From assembly GCF_002095465.1 (NCBI RefSeq), contig NZ_MLFP01000008.1, forward strand, positions 1 through 64,000: a stretch of DNA of 64,000 nt, read 5' to 3'. Origin of the DNA: Pantoea rodasii. Its GTDB lineage: Bacteria; Pseudomonadota; Gammaproteobacteria; Enterobacterales; Enterobacteriaceae. Below the pieces are notes generated by a model that ran no database searches, was not told where the DNA came from, and saw only the letters and a list, made by a program, of their open reading frames with translations. This document shows, in pieces, positions 8,861-16,189 of this stretch; the first letter of the stretch is position 1, and the number at the start of each line of letters is the position of its first letter. The translations under genes and the position numbers were made by a program.

Positions 8861-9036
8861 GTTGCCTTATGGCAACCACCAATGGTCTGTGGCTTGAGAT
8901 GACCGCCTTCGGGTAGCTACGAAAACACTCCTGTAGCCTGAAAGGGAGAACACATCAGTGTGGTAAATCTGCTCGCTCCTGGAAGCAGATATCGTCAAAA
9001 CAAGCGCACCTACGACGCGACGATGGGGGTACATTA
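8861..9036 (+). ncRNA. STAXI-like structured element, copy 1
   Basis: This is one of three related copies (others at 10654 and 30441). It opens with a GTTGCC-TTAT-GGCAAC hairpin. Next comes GTGGCT (8889-8894) pairing with AGCTAC (8915-8920) around a GCC-TTCG-GGT tetraloop stem, then ATCTGCT (8967-8973) with AGCAGAT (8984-8990), and ATCGTC (8991-8996) with GACGAT (9019-9024). The paired positions change together between copies. STAXI motifs are known near ssb, topoisomerase, antirestriction and XerDC-type integrase genes; here the integrase at 9705 follows. Whether it acts as RNA or as folded single-stranded DNA is open. Confidence 0.7.
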
Positions 9037-9223
9037 ATCACACCAAAGCATGGCTTTTACATACGCCTCACGCCCTCAGACAGGCATCCACAATGATGCT
9101 TTTCTTCACTAACGTTATGAATATTTGCAGGGATACGCCCTGAGCTGCATACGACTTTTGCTATGACGCATAAGCCCATTTGGAACATTTGGGCGCTTGC
9201 GGAAGACGCATTAGGAGCATGAA

Positions 9224-9278
9224 GCTGCGTGGCGTCACTTTGGTTCGAGTGAAACGAGAACAAAGTGACGCGCGCAGC
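9224..9278. repeat. Long near-perfect palindrome (18-bp stem)
   Basis: Positions 9224-9242 pair with 9261-9278 over 18 base pairs, with one bulged G at 9231 and one G-T pair. The core GCGTCACTTTG / CAAAGTGACGC is perfect. The 18-base loop can form a small inner hairpin. It has no T-run, so it is not a normal terminator. It lies between STAXI copy 1 and the integrase. Confidence 0.65.
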
Positions 9279-9486
9279 GCATAACGACCAAACCCATTTA
9301 CAGTGCGGTTTTCAGCATGCCGGTACATTCTGACGTGCACGTATTACGTGTTTTCAGATGCTCAACTGGCTATTTATCAACCATGACGCGACGTTAACGA
9401 ACAACCCGTTAAGGGCGTTTTATTAGAAGGAGAATGATCGACTCGGTATCGATGGCGACATCAGGAAACTGGTGTACGGAGGCAGA

Positions 9487-9623
9487 CTGACAAACGTCAG
9501 CACGGCGCAAGCCGCAAACAGGTCAGAGACCTGGGGAGCCTCGCAAGAACTCAACATTTCGCCGCCCCGATGCACAGATACCAGTCGAGACGCAGGAAGC
9601 GCAAAGCAACCGTGTCATCGGGG
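9487..9623 (+). ncRNA. Candidate structured RNA upstream of the integrase
   Basis: Four perfect stems follow each other: CTGAC/GTCAG with loop AAAC; CGGC/GCCG closed by a GCAA (GNRA) tetraloop; CAGGTC/GACCTG with loop AGA; and the longer-range CCCCGATG (9565-9572) with CATCGGGG (9616-9623) enclosing smaller hairpins. The small reading frame through this region (from about 9472) has poor composition and no ribosome site, so a structural role is more likely than coding. It matches no RNA family I can name. Confidence 0.35.
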
Positions 9624-9653
9624 AAGAGATGTACAGATTCAGAGTAGAGTCAT

Positions 9654-9683
9654 ACAGCTGTGGGTTTATGAGCTTACAGCTGT
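9654..9683. promoter_or_regulatory. Twin ACAGCTGT sites before the integrase
   Basis: The self-complementary octamer ACAGCTGT occurs at 9654-9661 and again at 9676-9683, exactly 22 bp (about two helical turns) apart and just before the Shine-Dalgarno sequence of the integrase. This suggests paired binding sites for a dimer, perhaps autoregulation. The two copies could also pair as a hairpin in RNA. Confidence 0.4.
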
Positions 9684-9704
9684 AGGTTCTTAAGGAGATA
9701 AAAA

Positions 9705-10601
9705 GTGTCTGGTAAATTAGGTAAGCAACTCGTCACGCTCGCACGTCAGGGTGGGGGAAGTTTTAAAACGGTTTCTGATCGTTCAAAGATTGCCAGTCGC
9801 TTTTCGGAGCGACTGGCAACCCTTAATATTCAGATTCGGGACGTAAGCCATATTAAAACCAAGCATCTCGAAAATTATATTCGTAGTCGGCAGGATGAAA
9901 ATATCTCGTCACGGACCTTGCAAAATGAAATGGCCGCATTACGTTCTGTTCTTTCTCAAGGTGGGCGTAACGTTCTGGCTAATCCTGCACATGAGAAATT
10001 AAGTAATCAGGCGCTGAATATTTCAGGAGCCAGTCGGGAAGGCACCAAAGTTGCCATTTCGGACGAACGTCTCAGAGAAATTATTTTAACGGTTTCAGAA
10101 AAAGATAGGGGGATTGCATTAGGTATTCAGCTCGCCAGGTATATTGGTCTGCGTGCAGAGGAAACTGTTCAGTCGGCAAAGTCACTTAAGACCTGGAGAA
10201 AAAATTTAGAATCCGGAAATAATAACGTGCGCGTTGTGTTTGGCTCTAAAGGAGGGCGTCCGCGCGATGCCTCCGTTTTTGATAAAGAGAAGGTTGTTAA
10301 CCTGTTAAATGAAGCTATTCGTTACATAGAACAAAATAACGGTAAGTTAATCGATAAACCAACGCTTCATCAGGCGCTTGATCGTTATCATAACGTATTA
10401 CGTGAAAGTGGAATGACCGGGATCTATGCACCGCACAGTCTCAGGTATGCTTATTCAAAAGATGCAGTAAATCATCATTTAGAAAATGGCTTGAGTCGTA
10501 AAGAAGCTGAGGCGCTTGTATCAATGGATCTTGGACACGGTGATGGACGTGGTGCTTACGTTGCCCGGGTTTATAACCGGATAGATGAGTCAGATGAATA
10601 A
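9705..10601 (+). CDS. Tyrosine recombinase / XerDC-type integrase
   Basis: The 298-residue protein has an N-terminal SAM-like core-binding domain (about 1-110) and a C-terminal catalytic domain. The catalytic set is visible: Arg in GLRAEE, HxxR in HSLR, His in LGHG, and the nucleophilic Tyr in ARVYN near the C-terminus. The start is GTG at 9705, chosen because TAAGGAG lies just upstream. It resembles the integrase-domain proteins carried inside conjugative elements rather than the long end-of-element integrases, so it may resolve multimers or invert DNA rather than integrate the element. STAXI-like elements flank it on both sides. Confidence 0.85.
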   Translation: MSGKLGKQLVTLARQGGGSFKTVSDRSKIASRFSERLATLNIQIRDVSHIKTKHLENYIRSRQDENISSRTLQNEMAALRSVLSQGGRNVLANPAHEKLSNQALNISGASREGTKVAISDERLREIILTVSEKDRGIALGIQLARYIGLRAEETVQSAKSLKTWRKNLESGNNNVRVVFGSKGGRPRDASVFDKEKVVNLLNEAIRYIEQNNGKLIDKPTLHQALDRYHNVLRESGMTGIYAPHSLRYAYSKDAVNHHLENGLSRKEAEALVSMDLGHGDGRGAYVARVYNRIDESDE

Positions 10602-10653
10602 AAGGCTCTTGTAATTTTCCTTAAGCAAACGCTATTATTAAAACGCTTCTTAC

Positions 10654-10830
10654 GTTGTCTTCGGACAACCACCAATGGTCTGTAGCTTGAGATGATCGCC
10701 TTCGGGTAGCTGCAAACAACACTCCTCTAGCCTGAAAGGGAGAACACATCAGTGTGGTACATCTGCTCGCCTTTGGAAGCAGGTATCGTCAATCACGGCT
10801 CCTACTGCCTGGCGATGAAGGTACATTCAA
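10654..10830 (+). ncRNA. STAXI-like structured element, copy 2
   Basis: It opens with GTTGTC-TTCG-GACAAC (10654-10669), a UUCG-tetraloop hairpin whose stem differs from copy 1 by a compensated base pair. It then has the second UUCG stem-loop, an ATCTGCT/AGCAGGT stem with a wobble, and the ATCGTCA/TGGCGAT stem. It is strongly similar to copy 3 over its 3' half. It lies between the integrase stop and the first gene of the antirestriction-type block (10907). A frame beginning at 10754 translates through the element into that gene, but the better ribosome site is at 10907. Confidence 0.75.
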
Positions 10831-10858
10831 CCATCCGGCTCCGGCCTTCGTCCTTCGT

Positions 10859-10905
10859 GGAAACATTCCCGTCAGGGCAAATGTTTCTCTGTTTTCTGGA
10901 GGAAC
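10859..10905 (+). promoter_or_regulatory. Alternative-pairing leader before the gene at 10907
   Basis: Segment A, GAAACATT (10860-10867), can pair with C, AATGTTTC (10880-10887). C can instead pair, through GTTTCTC (10883-10889), with D, GAGGAAC (10899-10905), which contains the Shine-Dalgarno sequence. The two structures exclude each other. This is the first of a series of leaders with this layout. Confidence 0.5.
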
Positions 10906-10906
10906 T

Positions 10907-11254
10907 ATGTCCATTACCCGCTCGTTTCTGAATGAGTTGCGTACGCCATTCGATCTGGTCGATTCCATTGCAACTCATGTTGCATCTGAATTTCCTGATC
11001 TTAAAGCTGCACTCAGGGGAACATCGTGGCTTGCTTCATCTTCCGGTCATGATGAATTTCGCTCCCGCGTATGGTTTGACGATCAACTTTATCACGCCAT
11101 TGTTATGGCAAGAACGTTGGCCGAAGGCCAGCTGGGCGATGAATTCATTTTCAGCCGGCACGGTAAGCACTTTACGCACCAAGCTTCAGTGAAAGCCGCT
11201 CAGCATGCCGCGTCTGATTCTGCGACTTCCAGGGAGTTCGCCGCTCAGAAGTAA
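10907..11254 (+). CDS. Hypothetical protein (115 aa), first gene after STAXI copy 2
   Basis: The ATG at 10907 follows CTGGAGGA. The product begins MSITRSFLNELRTPFDLVDSIA and looks soluble and mixed alpha-helical, with an Ala/Ser-rich C-terminal tail (about 90-115). It has no signal peptide or membrane segment. I do not recognise the family. Its position, directly downstream of a STAXI-like element and in a series of leader-controlled genes ending in ardC, suggests a role early after DNA entry; that is inference from context only. Confidence 0.65.
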   Translation: MSITRSFLNELRTPFDLVDSIATHVASEFPDLKAALRGTSWLASSSGHDEFRSRVWFDDQLYHAIVMARTLAEGQLGDEFIFSRHGKHFTHQASVKAAQHAASDSATSREFAAQK

Positions 11255-11298
11255 CAGCGCAGTCGTCTGAACCATATATTCGCTATGCGAATGCCCAT

Positions 11299-11351
11299 CG
11301 GGAAACATCTTCCCGACAGGCAGGTGTTTCCCGCTCAACAGGAGAAACACC
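11299..11351 (+). promoter_or_regulatory. Alternative-pairing leader before the gene at 11352
   Basis: A, CGGGAAACA (11299-11307), pairs either with B, TTCCCG (11310-11315), or with C, TGTTTCCCG (11325-11333, 9 bp). C pairs instead with D: GGTGTTTC (11323-11330) with GAAACACC (11344-11351). D abuts the ATG at 11352 and overlaps the ribosome site, so the C-D fold should block translation. Confidence 0.6.
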
Positions 11352-11693
11352 ATGTATACCTTTTTATTACCAACCTCCTTTTCCATAAAAGGCATCTGTT
11401 CAGCGGCCTCCGCTGCAGCGTTGTCCCTGCGAGATCGCGTCGCAGCCGGTAAGAGAAAAGAACAGTGGATAACGAACCGGGCTGGCTCACTCAGCTTCAG
11501 GATTCAGGTTCATCAGTTACCGTCAGGAAAATGGACGGCCGGCATACTTACCCGTTCCGGCACGTTTTACGGCAATCACCGGTTTGGTTCTCTGAAAAAG
11601 CCGGATGAGGTTTTCAGCTCGTACCGTCATGCTCGCCGCTATGCTCTGAAGTTGGCGAATCAGATGGCTAATCTGCGTTATGCCTATCAGTGA
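11352..11693 (+). CDS. Hypothetical basic protein (113 aa)
   Basis: The start at 11352 follows GGAG, which lies in the leader's D segment. The N-terminus is hydrophobic and Ala/Ser-rich (about 1-28); the rest is basic with many aromatics, including WTAGILTRSGTFYGNHRF and a C-terminal helix YRHARRYALKLANQMANL. The basic surface could bind nucleic acid. No family is recognised. The next gene starts 13 bp downstream without its own hairpin, so the two are probably co-transcribed. Confidence 0.6.
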   Translation: MYTFLLPTSFSIKGICSAASAAALSLRDRVAAGKRKEQWITNRAGSLSFRIQVHQLPSGKWTAGILTRSGTFYGNHRFGSLKKPDEVFSSYRHARRYALKLANQMANLRYAYQ

Positions 11694-11706
11694 GGAATAG
11701 TGGAAT

Positions 11707-12051
11707 ATGACTATTTCAACCAACCTGGCAGATATGCTGCAGTTAGCTAAATACGAGTGCGACATGCTTACGGCATTAGCCTATCAGCGATTTGGTCTGG
11801 ACGACCTTGACGAGCAGGTGCACCTCTGCGGTGAACTGCCCGTCACTATGTCCGTTCAGATCAACGTTATTTACAACCTTGAGTTCGGTATGGTTCAGGA
11901 CCGCTTCCTCAGTCCTGGCTGTACTGACCTGGTTGACTCCATCCGTGCAATGAGCATCAGGCTCGACCGCACTTTGCATGAACGGATTTCTTCAGATGGC
12001 CATAATGATGGTCTGGGATATCTGGAAATTGCCAGATTAGAATCTCTCTAA
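11707..12051 (+). CDS. Hypothetical acidic protein (114 aa)
   Basis: The ATG at 11707 follows GAGGAATAG. The protein is acidic and mostly helical (MLQLAKYECDMLTALAYQRFGLDDLDEQV) with no membrane segment. It follows a basic protein by 13 bp, so a complex between the two is conceivable but untested. No family is recognised. The downstream hairpin belongs to the leader of the next gene and may also act as the terminator of this pair. Confidence 0.6.
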   Translation: MTISTNLADMLQLAKYECDMLTALAYQRFGLDDLDEQVHLCGELPVTMSVQINVIYNLEFGMVQDRFLSPGCTDLVDSIRAMSIRLDRTLHERISSDGHNDGLGYLEIARLESL

Positions 12052-12067
12052 TCTGACGTAACCCTGT

Positions 12068-12118
12068 GGGGATTTATTCCCCATCAGGGGTATAAATCCC
12101 CTTTTTTTGAGGATTTAT
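12068..12118 (+). promoter_or_regulatory. Alternative-pairing leader / attenuator before the gene at 12120
   Basis: A, GGGGATTTAT (12068-12077), pairs with C, ATAAATCCCC (12092-12101), to give a 10-bp hairpin followed directly by seven T residues, a standard intrinsic terminator. A can also pair with B (TCCCC, 12078-12082). C can instead pair with D, GGATTTAT (12111-12118), which ends one base before the ATG. Confidence 0.65.
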
Positions 12119-12119
12119 C

Positions 12120-12728
12120 ATGACACCAATATCCGTACCGCCCCAACACGTCACTTATGAAGTTAAGCAGACCGGATGGATCTCTCCTAGCGATTGGCAC
12201 AGTTTTACCTTGGCAGTTACTGAAGCATTCTGGCTGTTACCGGTACATCTCCGCCCTTGCTCGTCAACAAACGGTACGCCTCTGGAACGCGCTTCCATGA
12301 TGTTTCCTCACCCCGAGGTATTTGAATTCGGTGGAAAAGACGAAGGGAATTACATATCCAGAAGCGTGATGTTTACCCTGGATATGAGCCCTGATTTGCG
12401 TATTGAAACGGAAGGTCAGCCCATCGACTTCTTCACGCGGATTGCGCTGCTAATGCTGTATCAACATTGCTCAGACTGCTTTGAAATAACTTCATCAGCT
12501 GGCGGCGTCAGCTGGGCGCTTCCTGTTCGCTGGGCAATACGACACCAACTGATTAGTGTCAGTGATGCTCCTCAGCCTTTCAGCACGGAAGGTTTTATTA
12601 CCGGCGCAGCTGATGAACTGCTTATCAGAAGCGTTTCCGGAGCTGAACGTCCGTTTACGACGGCTGACTGGGGACTGATTTCAGAACTTGAGTTCGCACT
12701 TGAAGAACTGAAAACCGGCAAACGCTGA
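12120..12728 (+). CDS. Hypothetical protein, paralogue 1 of a tandem pair (202 aa)
   Basis: The protein shares its core with the next gene: an aspartate-tryptophan segment, then a xAVxEAFWLLPxxLRP motif (here about residues 33-47), a central F-x-RI-x-L-x-LM segment, ITSS, and a C-terminal FTTADWGLISELEFAL region. It has no signal peptide. The length matches its neighbour (203 aa). I know no function. The leader, spacing and gene were apparently duplicated as a unit. It lies in the leader-controlled block upstream of ardC. Confidence 0.7.
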   Translation: MTPISVPPQHVTYEVKQTGWISPSDWHSFTLAVTEAFWLLPVHLRPCSSTNGTPLERASMMFPHPEVFEFGGKDEGNYISRSVMFTLDMSPDLRIETEGQPIDFFTRIALLMLYQHCSDCFEITSSAGGVSWALPVRWAIRHQLISVSDAPQPFSTEGFITGAADELLIRSVSGAERPFTTADWGLISELEFALEELKTGKR

Positions 12729-12756
12729 TCCGGCAATCGATTTAACTTAACCCAAC

Positions 12757-12808
12757 GGGGATTTACCTCCCTGTGGGCGGTAAATCCCCTTTTTAATGGA
12801 GATTTACC
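12757..12808 (+). promoter_or_regulatory. Alternative-pairing leader / attenuator before the gene at 12809
   Basis: A, GGGGATTTACC (12757-12767), pairs perfectly with C, GGTAAATCCCC (12779-12789), followed by a T-run: an 11-bp terminator. C can instead pair through GGTAAATC with D, GATTTACC (12801-12808), which abuts the ATG. The sequence is clearly related to the leader at 12068, as expected if gene and leader were duplicated together. Confidence 0.65.
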
Positions 12809-13420
12809 ATGACACATACACCAACCGAGCCTCTGGTCCTTCCGGGCGTTTACCAGTTTGAGCAGGGAGCGTCCATAAATGATGAACAGTGGTTCAGATT
12901 TATCGACGCAGTTAAAGAAGCATTCTGGCTTCTTCCCGCTCAGCTCCGGCCTTATAAACAGCTGGGTTATGACATGAACCGCGCGTCAGAACTTTTTGAC
13001 GAAGAGGGTTCGGTCACGTTCAACCATAAGGACGGCGAAGGCTACTGCCTCAATCCGCTCTACCTCAGGCAGACGCTTTCGGATAATTTTCGTACATACC
13101 GTAAAGTGGAGAGCCATCGATGCAGACAGGATTTATTCGTGCGCATCGTGCTGGTTCTTATGCATAACCTATGCCCCGAAGGCTATTACATAACCAGTTC
13201 CTGTCCGCAAAGCTGGCATTTCGCGCAGCGATGGCTGGCATGGAATATGGATATGTTTACCAGAGCACCTGAAAAAATTCCGGCATCGTTTGTTATACCC
13301 GGCGCAATTGAACATCTGCTGCTGGTAAAAACCTCCGGTCCCGGCAAGCAGGTCACCACTGAAGAGTGGGAAGCCATATCAGGCATTGAGTTCTGGCTTG
13401 CTCAGCAGCACAACAGCTGA
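12809..13420 (+). CDS. Hypothetical protein, paralogue 2 of a tandem pair (203 aa)
   Basis: It is a clear relative of the preceding gene: DEQWFRFIDAVKEAFWLLP aligns with its SDWHSFTLAVTEAFWLLP, and the C-terminal TTEEWEAISGIEFWL with TTADWGLISELEFAL. Cysteine and aromatic content is high (for example CPEGYYITSSCPQSWHF). Divergence between the two copies is substantial, so the duplication is old and both copies have been kept. The function is unknown. Confidence 0.7.
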   Translation: MTHTPTEPLVLPGVYQFEQGASINDEQWFRFIDAVKEAFWLLPAQLRPYKQLGYDMNRASELFDEEGSVTFNHKDGEGYCLNPLYLRQTLSDNFRTYRKVESHRCRQDLFVRIVLVLMHNLCPEGYYITSSCPQSWHFAQRWLAWNMDMFTRAPEKIPASFVIPGAIEHLLLVKTSGPGKQVTTEEWEAISGIEFWLAQQHNS

Positions 13421-13432
13421 CCTTTATACCCA

Positions 13433-13491
13433 TCCTTCCGGGATTTGCTCTCCGGAAGGAGACAGGTCCCGCTATTACAGCAGGTGATCCT
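13433..13491 (+). promoter_or_regulatory. Hairpin leader before the gene at 13492
   Basis: CCTTCCGG (13434-13441) pairs with CCGGAAGG (13452-13459). A downstream TCCCG (13467-13471) can compete for the CGGGA in the 5' arm. The third pairing, to the ribosome site, is weak here (AGG with CCT only), so this member of the series is less convincing. Confidence 0.4.
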
Positions 13492-14088
13492 ATGTTTACT
13501 TTCGGCAGTGACGCGCTCGCGCAGCTGTTTCATGAAACCTACCATCAGGCTATGTCAGTCAGGCTTGTTATCTGTTCGCAGGAAGGTTTGTTCCTGGAGT
13601 TCAGGAACGGACTACCCGGTCAGCTTTTCTACCGTAAAGCGCGCATTTATGCGCTTGAATACAGCGGTGGGAGTACCGACCCGGGCGTGCAGGTTGAACT
13701 GAAGTTTGGTCAGATCTCTGAGGCGTACGAGCTCACTGTGGAAGACCCTGACTTTTTCAGCCAGATAACGTCCGCTGACAAAGTGGTTGTTCTGTCTGTC
13801 CGTTCAACGTATCAGCTGAAGCGCAAAACCATTAGCTGGCTCAGTCAACGTAAACTTGAGCTGTTCCGTGAGCGTATTAACGCAATGAGGACTTCAGATT
13901 TTTGTGACTGCAACTGCGACGAAGAGCGGGCCCGGTGGTTCGGTTCGGCAGCCTCAACGTTTGAAAACGCAATATTCACTGACAGTAAGCGTTGTGATCA
14001 ACACGCTTTCTATTATCCCAGGCAGCAACTCCGGTTGCGGCTTAACAGCATAACCGCCGACGGAAAGATTATTTCTCCGGTGCCTTAA
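13492..14088 (+). CDS. Hypothetical protein (198 aa) with Cys-rich motif
   Basis: The first half is beta-strand-like (SVRLVICSQEGLFLEF, YALEYSGG), then comes a basic helix (about 120-140), and a DFCDCNCDEERARWFG segment with three closely spaced cysteines plus a later Cys-x-x-His. This could bind a metal. No family is recognised. The gene precedes ardC, separated only by the leader at 14096. Confidence 0.65.
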   Translation: MFTFGSDALAQLFHETYHQAMSVRLVICSQEGLFLEFRNGLPGQLFYRKARIYALEYSGGSTDPGVQVELKFGQISEAYELTVEDPDFFSQITSADKVVVLSVRSTYQLKRKTISWLSQRKLELFRERINAMRTSDFCDCNCDEERARWFGSAASTFENAIFTDSKRCDQHAFYYPRQQLRLRLNSITADGKIISPVP

Positions 14089-14095
14089 CCACTTT

Positions 14096-14161
14096 CCCTG
14101 ACGGGCGTATTTCTCGCCCGTCAGGGGAGGGATGCGCCCTTTTTCATTTAAGGAGCATCCC
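14096..14161 (+). promoter_or_regulatory. Alternative-pairing leader / attenuator before ardC
   Basis: A-B is a perfect 12-bp stem (14096-14107 with 14115-14126). A also pairs with C: GGGCGTAT (14103-14110) with ATGCGCCC (14132-14139), followed by five T residues. C pairs instead with D: GGGATGC (14129-14135) with GCATCCC (14155-14161), which abuts the ATG. C uses partly different bases for its two partners, so this is not a simple direct repeat. Confidence 0.65.
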
Positions 14162-15148
14162 ATGACCAAACCAACTAAAACCCGTCGCACGAAGAAAACT
14201 GAGAGCGTGGATCTGTACCAGAAGGTCACTGACCGTATCGTTGAGGCACTGGAGAACGGCGTGGCGCCATGGAAAAAACCGTGGCGCACTGCTGGCCACT
14301 ACGCCGCAGCGGGTCCGTTACCGGTTAATGCCTTAACCGGTAAGCCTTACAGCGGCGTAAACGTGCTGCTGTTATGGCTGGCCGCTGAGGAAAAAGGATA
14401 CAGCACCGATCGGTGGGTAACGTATCGTCAGGCGCAGGAGCTGGGCGGTCAGGTTCGCAAAGGTGAAACGTCATCAGAGGCCATTATCTTCAGACCTTTT
14501 GAAAAACAGGCTGAGGATGCCAGCGGAAACAAGCTGTTTGATTCCGACGGAAAGCCGCTGATGGAATCGCGGGCCATGATAAAGCCTAACTTCCTGTTTA
14601 ACGTCGAGCAGTGTGACGGTTTACCGGACAGTGTTGCGGCTGTGCCGCATGAGTCTCCCGTAGCTGAATATCCCGGTACGATCGACTGGCCGACGGAAAA
14701 ACGGATATGTGAGATTGTGCATATGGCGGGCGTTAAGGTTGAGTTCAGATTACAGAACCGGGCCTGTTACGCCAGACACACTGATTCCATACTGATGCCG
14801 AAGGCGGAACAGTTTTTTACCCACGCCGACTACTTCAGCACGCTGCTGCATGAAGTTGTGCACGCCACCGGTCATGAGTCACGACTGAACCGCGAAGGCA
14901 TAACCAAACCGTCGAAAAAGTTCGGCGATCCGGTTTATGCGTTTGAGGAGCTGATAGCGGAGATGGGCAGCGCGTTTCTGTGCGCCCAGCTCGGCGTGTT
15001 TGGCGACGTTCAGCACGACAGCTACATAAAATCGTGGCTTGAGGTACTGAAGTCGGACAAAAAAGCACTCTTTCGTGCCTGTCGGCAAGCAAGAGAAGCG
15101 TCAGAGTTTTTACTACAGTTAGATGTAAGTGCAGCAGAAGCTGCATAA
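14162..15148 (+). CDS. ardC: ArdC-type antirestriction protein (ssDNA-binding domain plus zincin)
   Basis: The N-terminal domain (about 10-130) is the ArdC/DUF1738 single-stranded-DNA-binding domain (YQKVTDRIVEALENGVAPWKKPW, then NVLLLW). The C-terminal domain (about 150-310) is a zinc metalloprotease-like MPTase-PolyVal domain with LLHEVVHATGHESR, giving the HExxH pair. ArdC proteins protect incoming plasmid DNA from restriction. The start at 14162 is chosen over 14132 because AAGGAG precedes it and the leader's D segment ends there. Length (328 aa) is within the family range. Confidence 0.93.
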   Translation: MTKPTKTRRTKKTESVDLYQKVTDRIVEALENGVAPWKKPWRTAGHYAAAGPLPVNALTGKPYSGVNVLLLWLAAEEKGYSTDRWVTYRQAQELGGQVRKGETSSEAIIFRPFEKQAEDASGNKLFDSDGKPLMESRAMIKPNFLFNVEQCDGLPDSVAAVPHESPVAEYPGTIDWPTEKRICEIVHMAGVKVEFRLQNRACYARHTDSILMPKAEQFFTHADYFSTLLHEVVHATGHESRLNREGITKPSKKFGDPVYAFEELIAEMGSAFLCAQLGVFGDVQHDSYIKSWLEVLKSDKKALFRACRQAREASEFLLQLDVSAAEAA

Positions 15149-15184
15149 CACACCAACCCGGCAACGTTAAATAAACGCGTTGTC

Positions 15185-15242
15185 GTCCCGTGAGGGCATT
15201 GTTCCTCACGGGACAGTGCCCTCTTTTTTTGGAAAGAAGAGG
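15185..15242 (+). promoter_or_regulatory. Alternative-pairing leader / attenuator before the DUF1281 gene
   Basis: A-B: GTCCCGTGAGG (15185-15195) with CCTCACGGGAC (15204-15214), 11 bp. A-C: GAGGGCATTGT (15192-15202) with ACAGTGCCCTC (15213-15223), followed by seven T residues. C-D: the C/T run from 15220 with AAAGAAGAGG (15233-15242), ten pairs with one wobble. D includes the GAGG ribosome site for the ATG at 15251. Confidence 0.65.
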
Positions 15243-15250
15243 AATTAACC

Positions 15251-16189
15251 ATGTCAGACTGGTGCCATAACCGTTTAGAAATCACCGGAAAATCCGCGCT
15301 CATCAGCATCATGGAGGAGTGGATCAGCGGTGAAGCCGTACCGCTTTACCGTCACGCCGTCATGCGCAGCATAAAGCTGTTTCTGGCGGGGTGTGGCGGC
15401 CTGCTACGCCCGGTTAAAACGGAGTCTTTTCCGCCGTTTCCCGGGTTAATGCATAGCGGAACGGGACAGGGCACGCCAGCCAACCTGGCATTTGAGCAGT
15501 GGCTCGGTTTACTGCGCAATGACGTATCGCTTGACGGGGAGCATCTGCGCAAAATTGAGCGGCTTTATCATCAGTCGGGTATCGACGCGATCCGCTGGGA
15601 TAGTATTCCGGACGTTTCACGCAGACATATCGCGCGACTCATTGAGGAACGTTATGCAGACTGGTTTGGTATTGCCACGCTTTCCCGGGAAATCGATCCG
15701 GGTCAGTGCTGGGAACGACTGAGTCAGCTGCCTGACAGGGCGCAACCCTGCGATATGCTGCAGATAATCCCGAGCCGGCTGGCTGCCGAGCTGAACGGAA
15801 GTGGCGGACTTCTGTCCGGGTCGTCTACGTCCTGCAGCCTCTATTGCCGGCAGTACGGTATGGAGTGGCCGGCAGGTCACAATGTTAGCTGGGAACGTGA
15901 TGGCGTCAGCAGCATAAAACTTGCGTTTGATTCCGCCTGGTTCCCGCCGGCAGCAGAGGTCATCGCGGCACTGTCATCGACCTTTGACTGTGAAATTCGG
16001 CACTGGTACAGCGAGCCGGTTCACGATCTTGATGGTTATGACTGTTACGATCGGGGCGAGCACGTCTGCAGTGCTGAGGCGATTATTGACGAGCTGGACG
16101 ACGGGAGGCCCGGGCTTCATCTGGTGCCGGTCGTTGAACCTCATGAACCAGAAGGTGCAACATCCGTTGATCAGGCGGCACAGGGATGA
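15251..16189 (+). CDS. DUF1281 / YubB-type protein with ferredoxin-like domain
   Basis: The start MSDWCHNRLEITG is the hallmark of the DUF1281/Api92 family (YubB of enterobacterial plasmids), followed by a long mixed domain and a C-terminal half with YGMEWPAGHNV and HWYSEPVHDLDGYDCYDRG. These proteins are common in plasmid leading regions beside antirestriction genes, but their biochemical function is not established. Length (312 aa) is usual. Its TGA overlaps the ATG of the next gene, indicating coupling. Confidence 0.82.
   Translation: MSDWCHNRLEITGKSALISIMEEWISGEAVPLYRHAVMRSIKLFLAGCGGLLRPVKTESFPPFPGLMHSGTGQGTPANLAFEQWLGLLRNDVSLDGEHLRKIERLYHQSGIDAIRWDSIPDVSRRHIARLIEERYADWFGIATLSREIDPGQCWERLSQLPDRAQPCDMLQIIPSRLAAELNGSGGLLSGSSTSCSLYCRQYGMEWPAGHNVSWERDGVSSIKLAFDSAWFPPAAEVIAALSSTFDCEIRHWYSEPVHDLDGYDCYDRGEHVCSAEAIIDELDDGRPGLHLVPVVEPHEPEGATSVDQAAQG

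Noticed and set aside
9472..9693. 73-codon frame before the integrase
   Set aside because: It has no ribosome site, and the region forms several perfect RNA stems; a structural role explains it better.
10754..10906. In-frame N-terminal extension of the 10907 gene through the STAXI element
   Set aside because: The extension translates the repeat itself; the same peptide arises at copy 3 by sequence identity, and the good ribosome site is at 10907.
12068..15242. The leaders as plain terminators of the upstream genes
   Set aside because: Some lack a T-run, and the additional pairing to the start region recurs too regularly; a terminator function may still be part of the role.
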